DNA of 64,000 nt from CADEED01 sp041395625. GTDB lineage: Bacteria; Pseudomonadota; Gammaproteobacteria; Steroidobacterales; Steroidobacteraceae. Location: contig JAWLAE010000004.1 of NCBI GenBank assembly GCA_041395625.1, positions 186,001 to 250,000 of the forward strand, read 5' to 3'. The notes under the pieces are model-generated. The model did no database searches. It saw only the letters and a list, made by a program, of their open reading frames with translations, and was not told the origin of the DNA. The position numbers and the translations under genes are program-made. Shown in pieces: positions 22,985-31,043 of this stretch. The stretch's first letter is position 1; each line of letters begins with the position of its first letter.

Positions 22985-25828
22985 ATGCGCCGTATCGTCT
23001 ACCTGCTGTTGTGCGTCGTGCTGGGCACAAGTTTCCAATCGGTCGGGCATGCGCAGCCACCGCTCGTACAGGCCGAGTTGCCGGCCGCGGAGGGCGAAAG
23101 CGCTGCCTGGCGCGCCACCCTGGCGCGCGTCGCGGAGAGCGTCGTGGCCATCCAGATCGATCAGGTGCGCGCCTTCGATACAGAGTGGAATACTTCGGCA
23201 CAGGCGACCGGCTTCGTGGTCGACGCTGAACGTGGCCTGATACTCACCAACCGGCATGTCGTGACACCCGGACCGGTCACCGCGCAGGCCACTTTCCTCA
23301 ATCGCGAAGAAGTCGAGCTGCTGCCGATCTATCGCGATCCCGTGCACGACTTCGGCATCTATCGTTACGATCCGTCCAAGCTGCGCTTCATCAAGCCGCG
23401 CTCGCTGCAGCTCTATCCGCAAGGCGCGCAAATCGGCCGCGAGATCCGCGTGATCGGCAACAACGCCGGCGAGCAACTGTCGATCCTCGCTGGGACGCTC
23501 GCCAAGCTCGATCGCGATGCGCCCCAGTACGGCGTCGGCAAGTACAACGACTTCAACACTTTCTATCTGCAGGCGGCGTCGGGCACCTCCGGTGGTTCGT
23601 CGGGATCACCGGTGATCGACATCCAGGGACGGGTCATTGCCTTGAATGCCGGCGGCGCCTCCGGCGCGGCGTCGAGCTTCTATCTGCCGCTAGGGCGAGT
23701 GAAACGCGCACTGGAACTGTTACAGAGTAATCAGCCGGTGCCGCGAGGCACGATTCAGACCGTGTTCAAGTACACGCCCTACGATGAATTGCGTCGACTT
23801 GGACTGCAAACGCGCACGGAAGACCTGGTGCGGCGCGAGTTCCCGTCGCTGACTGGGCTGTTGGTGGTCGAAGAGGTGCAGCCCGGTGGGCCGGCTGCCG
23901 GTGTGCTGCTGCCGGGCGACGTGCTGACACGTATCAACGGCAAACTCTCGGCGGAGTTCGAACCGCTGGCGAAGGTGCTCGATGCCAGTGTCGGCAGCAA
24001 GATCGAACTCGAGCTGGAGCGTGGCGGCAAGGTGATCAACGCGTCGATCGATGTCGGCGATCTGCACGCCATTACACCGCATGAGTATCTCGAGTTCGGG
24101 GATGGCATCGTGCACACGCTGTCCTATCAGATGGCGCGCCACCTCAATGTACCCGTGGCGGGCGTATTCGTCGCCAATCCTGGCTATGTGCTGGGAGCTG
24201 CCGGCGTACCACGGGGCGCGGTCATGTCGTCGATCAACGGGCAACCGGTCGTCGATCTCGGTGCCTTCAAGGCTGCGATCGAGAAGCTGGCGGACGGCGA
24301 GCGCTTCACCGTGCGCTACTCGACGCTCGAAGATCCCAATGGCGCAAGCCTGCGCAGTGTGCGGATGGACCGGCTGTGGCTGCCGGCGCAAAGCTGCGCT
24401 CGCGATGATCAGCTCGGAATCTGGGACTGCAAACCGCTCGCCGATGCGTCGGTCGCCAAGGCACCGGTCGGCGGCAGTACAGTCTTCAGTCGCCCGCCGG
24501 ACTCGCGCGCCGCACGTCTCGCGCCGTCGTTGGTGCAACTCCACTTCGACATGCCTTATTCGGTGTCCGGCGTCACCGAGCGCAACTACCGGGGCACGGG
24601 TCTGATCGTCGATACCGAGCGCGGCCTGGTCGTGGTCGATCGCAACACCGTGCCGGTTTCCATGGGCGACGTGCGCCTGACTTTCGCCGGCACGCTCGAG
24701 ATCCCGGGTCGGGTGGAATTCATTCATCCACTGCACAACCTGGCGATGGTGTCCTACGATCCGAAATTGATCGGCAATACGCCGGTGCGGGCCGCACGAC
24801 TCGTCGATCGGCCGATCCTGGCTGGCGAGACTTTGTGGGTAATCGGCCTGGGTAGCGACGGTGAGATCAACGTGCGGGCGACGCAGGTGGCATCCGTCGA
24901 TCCGCTGCAGCTGCCGCTGTCGCGCACGATGCAGTTCCGCGACAGCAATATCGATCTCGTGCAGCTCGTGAACCCGCCGACGGATTATGACGGCGTGCTA
25001 ACCGACAAGTCTGGCAACGTGATCGGGTTGTGGTCGAGCTTTGCGTGGGAGAATGGTCGCGAGCTGCAGCAGGACAATCGCGGCGTGCCGATCGAGCTGG
25101 TGAGCGACATGCTGCGGCGCGTGCAGTCGAAGCAGCTGATCTTCTCGCTCGAGACCGAACTCGCGCCGCAGCCGCTGGCGGCAGCGCGTCGCCTCGGTCT
25201 GGGCGACGACTGGATCAAGAAGCTGGCTGCCGCCAGCCCTAACAAGCGCCAGGTTCTGTCAGTCGTCAGGATGGTCGGTGGCTCACCAGCGGCCCGGCGA
25301 CTGCGACCGGGTGACCTTGTCCTTGCCGTGGATGGCAACACCGTTACCGCCTATCGGGAGCTCGAGCGCGCGGTTGCTGACAAGTCGAATGTCACGTTGA
25401 CGATCTGGCGCGATGGGCAGCAAATCGACACGTCGGTCGATACCGTGGCCTTGCCCGGTTCGGACATCGATCGTATCGTCATGTGGGCCGGTGCCACGTT
25501 GCAGGCCCCGCATCGCGCCATGATTGCGCAGCGCGGCATTTCTCCTGAGGGCGTGTACGTCGGCTATTTCTCTTACGGGTCGCCAGCGACGCGCTATGGC
25601 TTGTTCCCTGGTCGGCGGATCGTCGAAGTGGACGGCGTGCCAACGCCGGATCTCGATGCGTTCCTGCAGGTAGTGTCGGGTCGTCCTGATCGCTCTGCTA
25701 TCCGCTTGCGTACCGTCACCTGGAACAATGCCACGGAAGTCATCACCTTGAAGTTGGACAAACGCTACTGGCCGACTTACGAAGTGCGTCGCGTCAACTC
25801 GCACTGGGAACGTCGTAGTCTCGAGTAG
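22985..25828 (+). CDS. Double HtrA-like serine protease with four PDZ domains (Nma111-like layout)
   Basis: A 947-residue secreted or periplasmic protein with a signal peptide ending VGHAQ near residue 21. The first trypsin-like domain has a full triad: His91 (TNRHVV), Asp122 (HDFGIY) and Ser206 (GGSSGSPV). PDZ-like domains follow at about 290-360 and 392-460. A second protease-like domain (about 535-690) has lost the triad: VDRNTV in place of NRHVV (about 550), HPLHNLAMV with Asn for Asp (about 582) and PPTDYDGVL in place of GSSGSP (about 664). Two more PDZ-like domains end the protein (about 757-825 and 857-915). Tandem active-plus-dead HtrA units are known from fungal Nma111. Role and substrates here are unknown. 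A 96-codon upstream frame extension lies inside the kinase gene and was rejected. Confidence 0.9.
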   Translation: MRRIVYLLLCVVLGTSFQSVGHAQPPLVQAELPAAEGESAAWRATLARVAESVVAIQIDQVRAFDTEWNTSAQATGFVVDAERGLILTNRHVVTPGPVTAQATFLNREEVELLPIYRDPVHDFGIYRYDPSKLRFIKPRSLQLYPQGAQIGREIRVIGNNAGEQLSILAGTLAKLDRDAPQYGVGKYNDFNTFYLQAASGTSGGSSGSPVIDIQGRVIALNAGGASGAASSFYLPLGRVKRALELLQSNQPVPRGTIQTVFKYTPYDELRRLGLQTRTEDLVRREFPSLTGLLVVEEVQPGGPAAGVLLPGDVLTRINGKLSAEFEPLAKVLDASVGSKIELELERGGKVINASIDVGDLHAITPHEYLEFGDGIVHTLSYQMARHLNVPVAGVFVANPGYVLGAAGVPRGAVMSSINGQPVVDLGAFKAAIEKLADGERFTVRYSTLEDPNGASLRSVRMDRLWLPAQSCARDDQLGIWDCKPLADASVAKAPVGGSTVFSRPPDSRAARLAPSLVQLHFDMPYSVSGVTERNYRGTGLIVDTERGLVVVDRNTVPVSMGDVRLTFAGTLEIPGRVEFIHPLHNLAMVSYDPKLIGNTPVRAARLVDRPILAGETLWVIGLGSDGEINVRATQVASVDPLQLPLSRTMQFRDSNIDLVQLVNPPTDYDGVLTDKSGNVIGLWSSFAWENGRELQQDNRGVPIELVSDMLRRVQSKQLIFSLETELAPQPLAAARRLGLGDDWIKKLAAASPNKRQVLSVVRMVGGSPAARRLRPGDLVLAVDGNTVTAYRELERAVADKSNVTLTIWRDGQQIDTSVDTVALPGSDIDRIVMWAGATLQAPHRAMIAQRGISPEGVYVGYFSYGSPATRYGLFPGRRIVEVDGVPTPDLDAFLQVVSGRPDRSAIRLRTVTWNNATEVITLKLDKRYWPTYEVRRVNSHWERRSLE

Positions 25829-25830
25829 TG

Positions 25831-25857
25831 CGTGTCGCTACTGGCGCGCGCGACACG
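25831..25857 (+). other. 8-bp hairpin in the HtrA-like/TsaC gap
   Basis: CGTGTCGC (25831-25838) and GCGACACG (25850-25857) pair with an 11-base loop just after the HtrA-like stop. It has no T-run. It directly abuts the TAGAAT box of the next gene and could separate the two transcripts. Confidence 0.5.
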
Positions 25858-25863
25858 TAGAAT
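25858..25863 (+). promoter_or_regulatory. -10 box TAGAAT directly before the TsaC gene
   Basis: TAGAAT ends 6 bases before the GTG start at 25870. The expected transcription start coincides with the GTG, which suggests a leaderless mRNA. No -35 match is seen. Confidence 0.4.
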
Positions 25864-25869
25864 AGCAGT

Positions 25870-26853
25870 GTGGTCCGAGTCGTTCGTGCAACGCCAGAAG
25901 AGCTGAAAGCCGCGGTCACCGCGTTGCGCGAGGGCGATGTCGTCGCTTTCCCTACCGAGACAGTCTACGGTCTCGGTGCCAACGCGCAGGACGCCAGAGC
26001 CGTACGACGGGTGTTCGAGCTGAAAGGGCGGCCGACGGATCACCCTCTGATCGTGCATCTGGACGACGCTCGCTACCTGCAGCGCTGGGCGCGCGACGTT
26101 CCTGACAATGCCCGGAAGCTGATGGAGCATTTCTGGCCTGGCCCGCTGACTTTGGTGCTGCCGCGGGCCGAGTCGGTCAACGATCTCGTGACCGGCGGAC
26201 AGGACACCGTGGCCGTGCGCGTCCCGTCGCATCCGATGGCGCAGCAGTTGTTGACCGCGTTTGGCGGCGGCATCGTTGCGCCGTCGGCCAATCGCTACGG
26301 TCGCCTGAGTCCGACGCGGCCGGAACATGTGCGCGAAGAATTCGGTGATGCGTTGCGCATCGTGCTGGATGGCGGGGAATGCCAGATCGGTCTCGAGTCC
26401 ACGATCGTCGCATTCGACGCAGACGGTGCGGTGCAGGTGTTGCGACCGGGTCAGATCACGGCATCGCAGCTACAGCAAGTCGTTGGTCAGATGGCACTAC
26501 CGGCGGCTGCGGCGCCGGTGCCGCGCGTGCCGGGTTCAACGCAATCGCACTACGCGCCGACGACGCCGATGGTCATCGTCCCTGCGAGCGAAATAGACAC
26601 GCGCGCGGCTGCGCTGTCCCAAGGCGGGCGTCGGATTGCTGTGCTCGCACAGCGCTTGCCTGTCAAAACCTATCCCTACGTCACCTGGATCAATGCGAGC
26701 CGGCGGCCGGACGTCTATGCACACGATTTGTATGCCAACCTGCGCGTGCTGGACAAGGCGCGCTGTACGCAAATACTCGTGCAGGAGCCGCCGCGCGAAG
26801 AGCGCTGGGACGCGATCCACGATCGTTTGCGACGCGGTGCGCAGCGGGGTTGA
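25870..26853 (+). CDS. L-threonylcarbamoyladenylate synthase, Sua5 type
   Basis: This 327-residue protein makes threonylcarbamoyl-AMP from Thr, bicarbonate and ATP for t6A37 modification of ANN-decoding tRNAs. The YrdC domain (residues 1-200) shows TETVYGLGANA, KGRPTDHPLIVH and SANRYGRLSPT. A linker PGSTQSHYAPTTPM and a C-terminal Sua5 domain follow, so it is the long Sua5 form and not the short TsaC of E. coli. It starts at a GTG with no Shine-Dalgarno. Confidence 0.94.
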   Translation: MVRVVRATPEELKAAVTALREGDVVAFPTETVYGLGANAQDARAVRRVFELKGRPTDHPLIVHLDDARYLQRWARDVPDNARKLMEHFWPGPLTLVLPRAESVNDLVTGGQDTVAVRVPSHPMAQQLLTAFGGGIVAPSANRYGRLSPTRPEHVREEFGDALRIVLDGGECQIGLESTIVAFDADGAVQVLRPGQITASQLQQVVGQMALPAAAAPVPRVPGSTQSHYAPTTPMVIVPASEIDTRAAALSQGGRRIAVLAQRLPVKTYPYVTWINASRRPDVYAHDLYANLRVLDKARCTQILVQEPPREERWDAIHDRLRRGAQRG

Positions 26854-26875
26854 GTCGTCAGGCGAACTGCGTCGC

Positions 26876-28393
26876 TCAATCCGCGGCGACAGTGCGCTCC
26901 GCTGCCCACGCGCGCAAAGCAGCGATCTTCTCGCCCATCACCACCGAGAGCGGGCGAGTCGCCTCGATTTCTGCCGCGATCTGCGCCGCAGTGACGGGTG
27001 TGCCGGCTGCGTGGCTTGTATAGAGTGCTGATACGATCGCCTGCTCGAGTTCGGCGCCCGAGAACCCGACGCTCTGCACAGCCAATGTAGCCGCTTCGCT
27101 CCGCGTCAACTCGACGCCCCGTTTGCGGGCGTGGATCTCGAGTATGCCGAGCCGCGCCTTGTCGTCCGGCAGATCGACGAAGAAGATCTCGTCGAACCGG
27201 CCCTTGCGTACGAGCTCCGGCGGCAGCGACGCAATGTCGTTCGCAGTAGCAACCACGAAGATCCGCGCGCGCTGCTCCGCCAGCCAGGTAAGGAACGTGC
27301 CGAGTACGCGTCGTGAGACGCCGCTGTCACCCTCGCCGCTGGCGACTGCCTTTTCGATCTCGTCTATCCATAGAACACAGGGCGCGAGCGCTTCGGCAGA
27401 GGCGAGTGATTCGCGCAGGTTCTTCTCGGATTCGCCATGCCACTTGGAATAGAGCGCGCTGAAGTCGAGCCGCAGAATCGGTACGCCGAGCAGGCCCGCG
27501 GCAGCGCGCGCCGCCAAGCTCTTGCCGCAGCCCTGCACGCCCAGCAACAGGATTCCTTTCGGTGAATCGAGATGCCTGGCCGAGCCGTCGAATGCCGGCT
27601 TGCGCTGGGTGATCCAGCGGCGCAATGCCTGCATGCCACCGACCTCTGCGAAGCGTGCCGTGTCCGCTTCGAAAGTGAGAGTGCCGCCCCGATTGAGGAG
27701 TTGGTACTTGATCGCCAGCAGCGATTTGAAGTCCCGTTCCGTCAGCGCACCGTCGTCGAACAGCGCGTTGCGCGCGAGACGTTCCACATCCCGCGCCGTG
27801 AGGCCACTCAGATTCTGCACCAGCGTCGCCCGATCGGCCGCTGTCATGCGTGGCGCGCGGCCGGCGTGCGCGGCAGTCCACTCGCCGGCGATGCGCAGAA
27901 CGATGGCCTCGCGCTCGTTGGCATCGGGCAGCGCCAGCCGCAGCACGGCCGTCAGATGCTCCAGCTCCACCGGTAACTCGAGCGCGTGACTCGTTAGTAC
28001 GAGCGTACGTGCAACTTTCGAGTAGCCTTGTGCGATATCCTTGAGAGTCCGGACGTTGAGCGGCTCGGCGAGATACGGGTGGAAGTCCAGCAGCACGTAG
28101 ATGCCAGGCATGTTGGTCGTCTTGAGGTGGCGCAGTAGCTGCGCCGGGTCGGCCAGTGTCTTTTGAGCGCCGCCAAGATCCCGGTCGATACGCAGCAGAC
28201 CCTCGGTGACGGTCCACTGGAAGACGCCCCAGTCGCGACCGCGGCGAGCTTTGAGGCTGGCTTCATGCACGAGCTCGAGCACGCGTGCTTCGTCCCGACT
28301 TTCGATGACGATCAATGCGGCGCGCGACGCCAGCAGCGCTTGCAGCTCAGCTTCTGGTGAGGGGCTGGCGCTGGAGTCGATTTCGGGGGGCAT
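26876..28393 (-). CDS. AAA+ ATPase, Ycf46-like
   Basis: A 505-residue cytosolic protein. The N-terminal 250 residues form a degenerate ATPase-like region (LIVIESRDEARVLELV ... GIYVLLDFHPYL). The C-terminal AAA+ module has Walker A GVQGCGKS (285-292), Walker B LWIDEIEKA (341-349), sensor-1 VVATAND (380-386) and a candidate arginine finger in RKGRFDE (397-402). This layout is that of chloroplast and cyanobacterial Ycf46, whose proposed role is in CO2/bicarbonate-related regulation and is not well settled. In proteobacteria its function is unknown. It is transcribed away from a PLP decarboxylase gene across a 132-base shared promoter region. Confidence 0.88.
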   Translation of the reverse strand: MPPEIDSSASPSPEAELQALLASRAALIVIESRDEARVLELVHEASLKARRGRDWGVFQWTVTEGLLRIDRDLGGAQKTLADPAQLLRHLKTTNMPGIYVLLDFHPYLAEPLNVRTLKDIAQGYSKVARTLVLTSHALELPVELEHLTAVLRLALPDANEREAIVLRIAGEWTAAHAGRAPRMTAADRATLVQNLSGLTARDVERLARNALFDDGALTERDFKSLLAIKYQLLNRGGTLTFEADTARFAEVGGMQALRRWITQRKPAFDGSARHLDSPKGILLLGVQGCGKSLAARAAAGLLGVPILRLDFSALYSKWHGESEKNLRESLASAEALAPCVLWIDEIEKAVASGEGDSGVSRRVLGTFLTWLAEQRARIFVVATANDIASLPPELVRKGRFDEIFFVDLPDDKARLGILEIHARKRGVELTRSEAATLAVQSVGFSGAELEQAIVSALYTSHAAGTPVTAAQIAAEIEATRPLSVVMGEKIAALRAWAAERTVAAD

Positions 28394-28405
28394 CCTGAGC
28401 GAACT

Positions 28406-28420
28406 GTAACAAATCGTTAC
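28406..28420. promoter_or_regulatory. Inverted repeat, possible operator
   Basis: GTAAC-aaatc-GTTAC lies 13 bases upstream of the AAA ATPase start and within the divergent promoter region shared with the decarboxylase. On the minus strand TACAGT, 9 bases before the ATPase ATG, overlaps one arm. A dimeric regulator bound here would affect that promoter. The regulator is unknown. Confidence 0.4.
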
Positions 28421-28452
28421 GCTGTGACCGTGACGGATTGGGCATTTTTTCC

Positions 28453-28458
28453 TACAAT
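28453..28458 (+). promoter_or_regulatory. -10 box TACAAT ahead of the decarboxylase leader
   Basis: TACAAT follows a T-rich stretch (gcattttttcc). The matching -35 is weak (GTGACG about 18 bases upstream). RNA would start near 28465, immediately before the attenuator-like hairpin. Confidence 0.45.
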
Positions 28459-28468
28459 GTGATCTCTG

Positions 28469-28503
28469 GGCCAGGTCCTGGCGTTGAGCGGACCCGGCCT
28501 TTT
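28469..28503 (+). terminator. Attenuator-like hairpin in the decarboxylase leader
   Basis: GGCCAGGTCC (28469-28478) pairs with GGACCCGGCC (28490-28499), nine pairs plus one A-C mismatch, and is followed by TTTT. It lies between the candidate promoter and the ATG at 28526, not between two genes, so termination here would reduce expression of the decarboxylase. The controlling signal is unknown. Polyamine level would be a natural guess. Confidence 0.55.
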
Positions 28504-28525
28504 GTGTTTGCGGGAGTCGTTAGCC

Positions 28526-29767
28526 ATGTCGATGCGAGCAAAGTCTGGCCGAGGAAAGTCCGTTGGCGACCGCCGTCGCCAGGGCGGAGTCAGGCCAGCG
28601 GCGCGCGGCTGGATCGATCCGTTTCGTCACGAAGAGATCCGGCGACTGGTGCAGGAATTCGGCTCGCCACTGTTGATCGTCGATTGCCAGCGTGTGCGCG
28701 ACCAGTACCGCAAACTCCACAAGGCGTTGCCGGGGGTCGATCTGCACTACGCGTTGAAGCCGCTGCCGCACCCGGCGGTGGTCGAGACGATCGTCGAGCT
28801 GGGGGGTTGGCTCGATCTCGCCACCACGGGCGAAGTGCAGTTGGCGGAGCGGCTCGGCATCGATCCGGCGCGCTGCATCCACACGCATCCCATCAAGCGC
28901 GACATTGACATACGCAATGCGCTTGCCGCGGGCGTACGCACGTTCGTCGCCGACAATCCGGATGAAATCCGCAAGTTCGCCAGCTATCGCGATCAGGCTG
29001 AGCTGCTGTTGCGCGTGTCGTTCCGCAGTCCCGGTGCGGTATGCGATCTGTCCCGGAAGTTCGGTTGCGACCCCGAGGATGCGCTGGCGCTCGCACGGCT
29101 GGCGCGGCAGCTAGGCGTCGAGGTGCGCGGTCTGTCGTTTCATGTGGGGTCGCAGGCTGCGGACGCAGCGAAGCACGTCGAAGCAATCGAGGTTTGCAAG
29201 GCGCTGCTCGCGGCAGCTCGCCGCGAAAAGCTTGGCCGCTTCGATACGCTCGACATTGGCGGTGGTTTTCCCATTGCCTACGGCCGCCGGGTGGCCGATA
29301 TCGCGCGCTTCTGCGCACCTATTCGCGCGGCGCTCGCCAGGTTGCCGGCGCGCATTCGCGTGATCGCAGAGCCGGGTCGTTACATCGTGGGACCGGCGGC
29401 GATCGGCGTTGCCTCGGTGATGGGGCGCGCGCGCCGCGAGGGGCACTGGTGGTATTACCTCGATGACGGTTTGTACGGCTCTTACAGTGGCCAGTTGTTC
29501 GACCACGCACGTTACCCAGTCGAGGCGCTGCGGCAGAGCGGCGAGAAGCTGCCCTCGGTGCTCGCGGGGCCCACCTGCGACAGCATCGATGTGATCGCCG
29601 AGAATCTGTTGTTGCCAGAGCTGCGAGCCGGCGATCTGATCGTCGGACGCGCCATGGGTGCCTACACCTGGGCGAGTGCCTCAGAGTTCAATTTCTTTCC
29701 GAAGGCGACCGTGGTTTCGGTCAATCGGACGCGGGGCGACACCGGGACTGTGATGCCGGTCCCCTGA
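28526..29767 (+). CDS. Fold-III PLP-dependent decarboxylase (ornithine decarboxylase-like)
   Basis: A 413-residue alanine-racemase-fold decarboxylase of the ODC/DAPDC group. Seen features are PLP Lys78 in LHYALKPLPHP, HVGSQ, LDIGGGFP, EPGRYIVG, the second-subunit active-site Cys in GPTCDSID and GAYTWASASEFNFF near the C-terminus. The CDSID form and the total length favour ornithine (or lysine/ornithine) decarboxylase over diaminopimelate decarboxylase. A basic, disordered N-terminal 30 residues (RAKSGRGKSVGDRRRQGG) precedes the barrel. The ATG at 28526 has GGGAG upstream. Its role would be putrescine synthesis. A leader with a candidate attenuator precedes it. Confidence 0.85.
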   Translation: MSMRAKSGRGKSVGDRRRQGGVRPAARGWIDPFRHEEIRRLVQEFGSPLLIVDCQRVRDQYRKLHKALPGVDLHYALKPLPHPAVVETIVELGGWLDLATTGEVQLAERLGIDPARCIHTHPIKRDIDIRNALAAGVRTFVADNPDEIRKFASYRDQAELLLRVSFRSPGAVCDLSRKFGCDPEDALALARLARQLGVEVRGLSFHVGSQAADAAKHVEAIEVCKALLAAARREKLGRFDTLDIGGGFPIAYGRRVADIARFCAPIRAALARLPARIRVIAEPGRYIVGPAAIGVASVMGRARREGHWWYYLDDGLYGSYSGQLFDHARYPVEALRQSGEKLPSVLAGPTCDSIDVIAENLLLPELRAGDLIVGRAMGAYTWASASEFNFFPKATVVSVNRTRGDTGTVMPVP

Positions 29768-29820
29768 GCCGGTGCGACGCGGGGTTGCGTTCGCAGTGCG
29801 CCATGAGCGAGGATCAGCTC

Positions 29821-30393
29821 ATGAGTTCCGGGAATTCCTGGTCGCGGCGCCGTATGCTGCTCAATGCCGCTGCTGGCGCGCTGCTGTTGCCCCTTGCCGG
29901 GGTGGCGCGCGCCGCTGGCACGCCCAGTGCGCCGCGCGGCGTGGCCGAGCGTTGGCTGGAACTTGTCAATACCCACACCGGCGAAACGGCCGCGGTCGCG
30001 TATCGCGCAGCGACCGGCTTGGTCACGGAGTCACTCGGTGCACTCGCGCGACTGCTGCGCGACCATCGCAATGGAGAGCAGCACCCCATCGATCCGCTGC
30101 TCTACGACCAGCTCGCTGATCTGGCGGACGCTGCCAAGGCCGCGCCGCGATTCGAGGTCATTTCCGGCTACCGCTCGCCGGCGACCAACGCTCGACTGGC
30201 GGCTAACAGCTCCGGTGTCGCCACGCGGTCACTGCACCTCGAGGGACGGGCGATTGATGTGCGCTTGAAGCGCGTGTCCTCGGCGGATTTGCGCGATCTG
30301 GCACTGGCGGCGGGGCGCGGCGGCGTGGGCTACTATCGGCGCTCGGATTTCGTGCATCTGGATACCGGCCGCGTCCGTTCCTGGGCGGGCTAG
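29821..30393 (+). CDS. DUF882 / MepK-like murein endopeptidase
   Basis: A 190-residue exported protein with a twin-arginine-like signal (SRRRMLLNAAAGALLLPLAG, ending near residue 35). The M15-type zinc motif is visible: SGYRSPATN, then HLEGRAIDVRL (His and Asp ligands), then FVHLDTG (His ligand). E. coli MepK (YcbK) cleaves 3-3 peptide cross-links made by L,D-transpeptidases. It lies next to ldtD in E. coli, and an LdtD-like gene is one gene away here. The ATG at 29821 has GAGG upstream and was preferred to the ATG at 29803. It shares the stop tetramer CTAG with the convergent DUF6498 gene. Confidence 0.87.
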   Translation: MSSGNSWSRRRMLLNAAAGALLLPLAGVARAAGTPSAPRGVAERWLELVNTHTGETAAVAYRAATGLVTESLGALARLLRDHRNGEQHPIDPLLYDQLADLADAAKAAPRFEVISGYRSPATNARLAANSSGVATRSLHLEGRAIDVRLKRVSSADLRDLALAAGRGGVGYYRRSDFVHLDTGRVRSWAG

Positions 30394-31043
30394 CGAACCT
30401 GGTCCTGCCGTACGGGCTGTAGTCGCACATCGTGCCTGCGCAACAGGTGGTGACTGGCGAAGTGCATCGCTACATCCGCGCAGGTTTTCAGTAGCCCAAA
30501 TAGGACGATCAGGCCGCTGCTGTCCGTCGTGCCGAGAGCCTTGCCACCGACGATGATGATCAAATGCATCGGCAGTACCCTGAGATAGGGCAGGAACATC
30601 AGTGTAGCGATATTGGGTTTGCCACGAGCGTCCGCTGCGATGTTCGCGCGGTACGAATGGCGATGGTTCGCCAGAAAAGTGCCCGCCGCAACCGCGATGC
30701 CCAGAAAATCCCATGCCGACAGCATGCGGGCCGTCGGCAACAGAACGAACAAGTAGGCCAGATGAAATCCGCCATAGTGCAGCACAAAGAACTGAGCCAC
30801 CTGTCGTTGCGTCGCGGGCGTCGCGGCCACTGGCTTGTCGTTCATCGTGAGGTTGGCGGTCGAGAATTCCTGCAGCGCCAGCAGCCGCTTGCGGTTGTAC
30901 CAACCAATGACTAACGACTGTAGCCAGTAGGGCCACAGGAGCACGCCTGCCGGCCAGTCGAAGGCGACGGCCATGACGATCGTGGCCAGATTCGCGATCA
31001 CCAGGGAGCCGGCCCCGGACCAGGCTGCAGGTGGCTTAATCAA
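30390..31043 (-). CDS. DUF6498-type integral membrane protein
   Basis: A 217-residue inner-membrane protein with about five hydrophobic segments (residues 12-30, 33-48, 85-103, 108-125 and 155-190). The pattern WPYWLQSLVIGWYNRKR is characteristic of the DUF6498 family, which has no known function. The start is a TTG that overlaps the stop of the L,D-transpeptidase gene (TTGA), so it is coupled to envelope biogenesis. A membrane partner of the transpeptidase is a guess. Confidence 0.75.
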   Translation of the reverse strand: MIKPPAAWSGAGSLVIANLATIVMAVAFDWPAGVLLWPYWLQSLVIGWYNRKRLLALQEFSTANLTMNDKPVAATPATQRQVAQFFVLHYGGFHLAYLFVLLPTARMLSAWDFLGIAVAAGTFLANHRHSYRANIAADARGKPNIATLMFLPYLRVLPMHLIIIVGGKALGTTDSSGLIVLFGLLKTCADVAMHFASHHLLRRHDVRLQPVRQDQVR

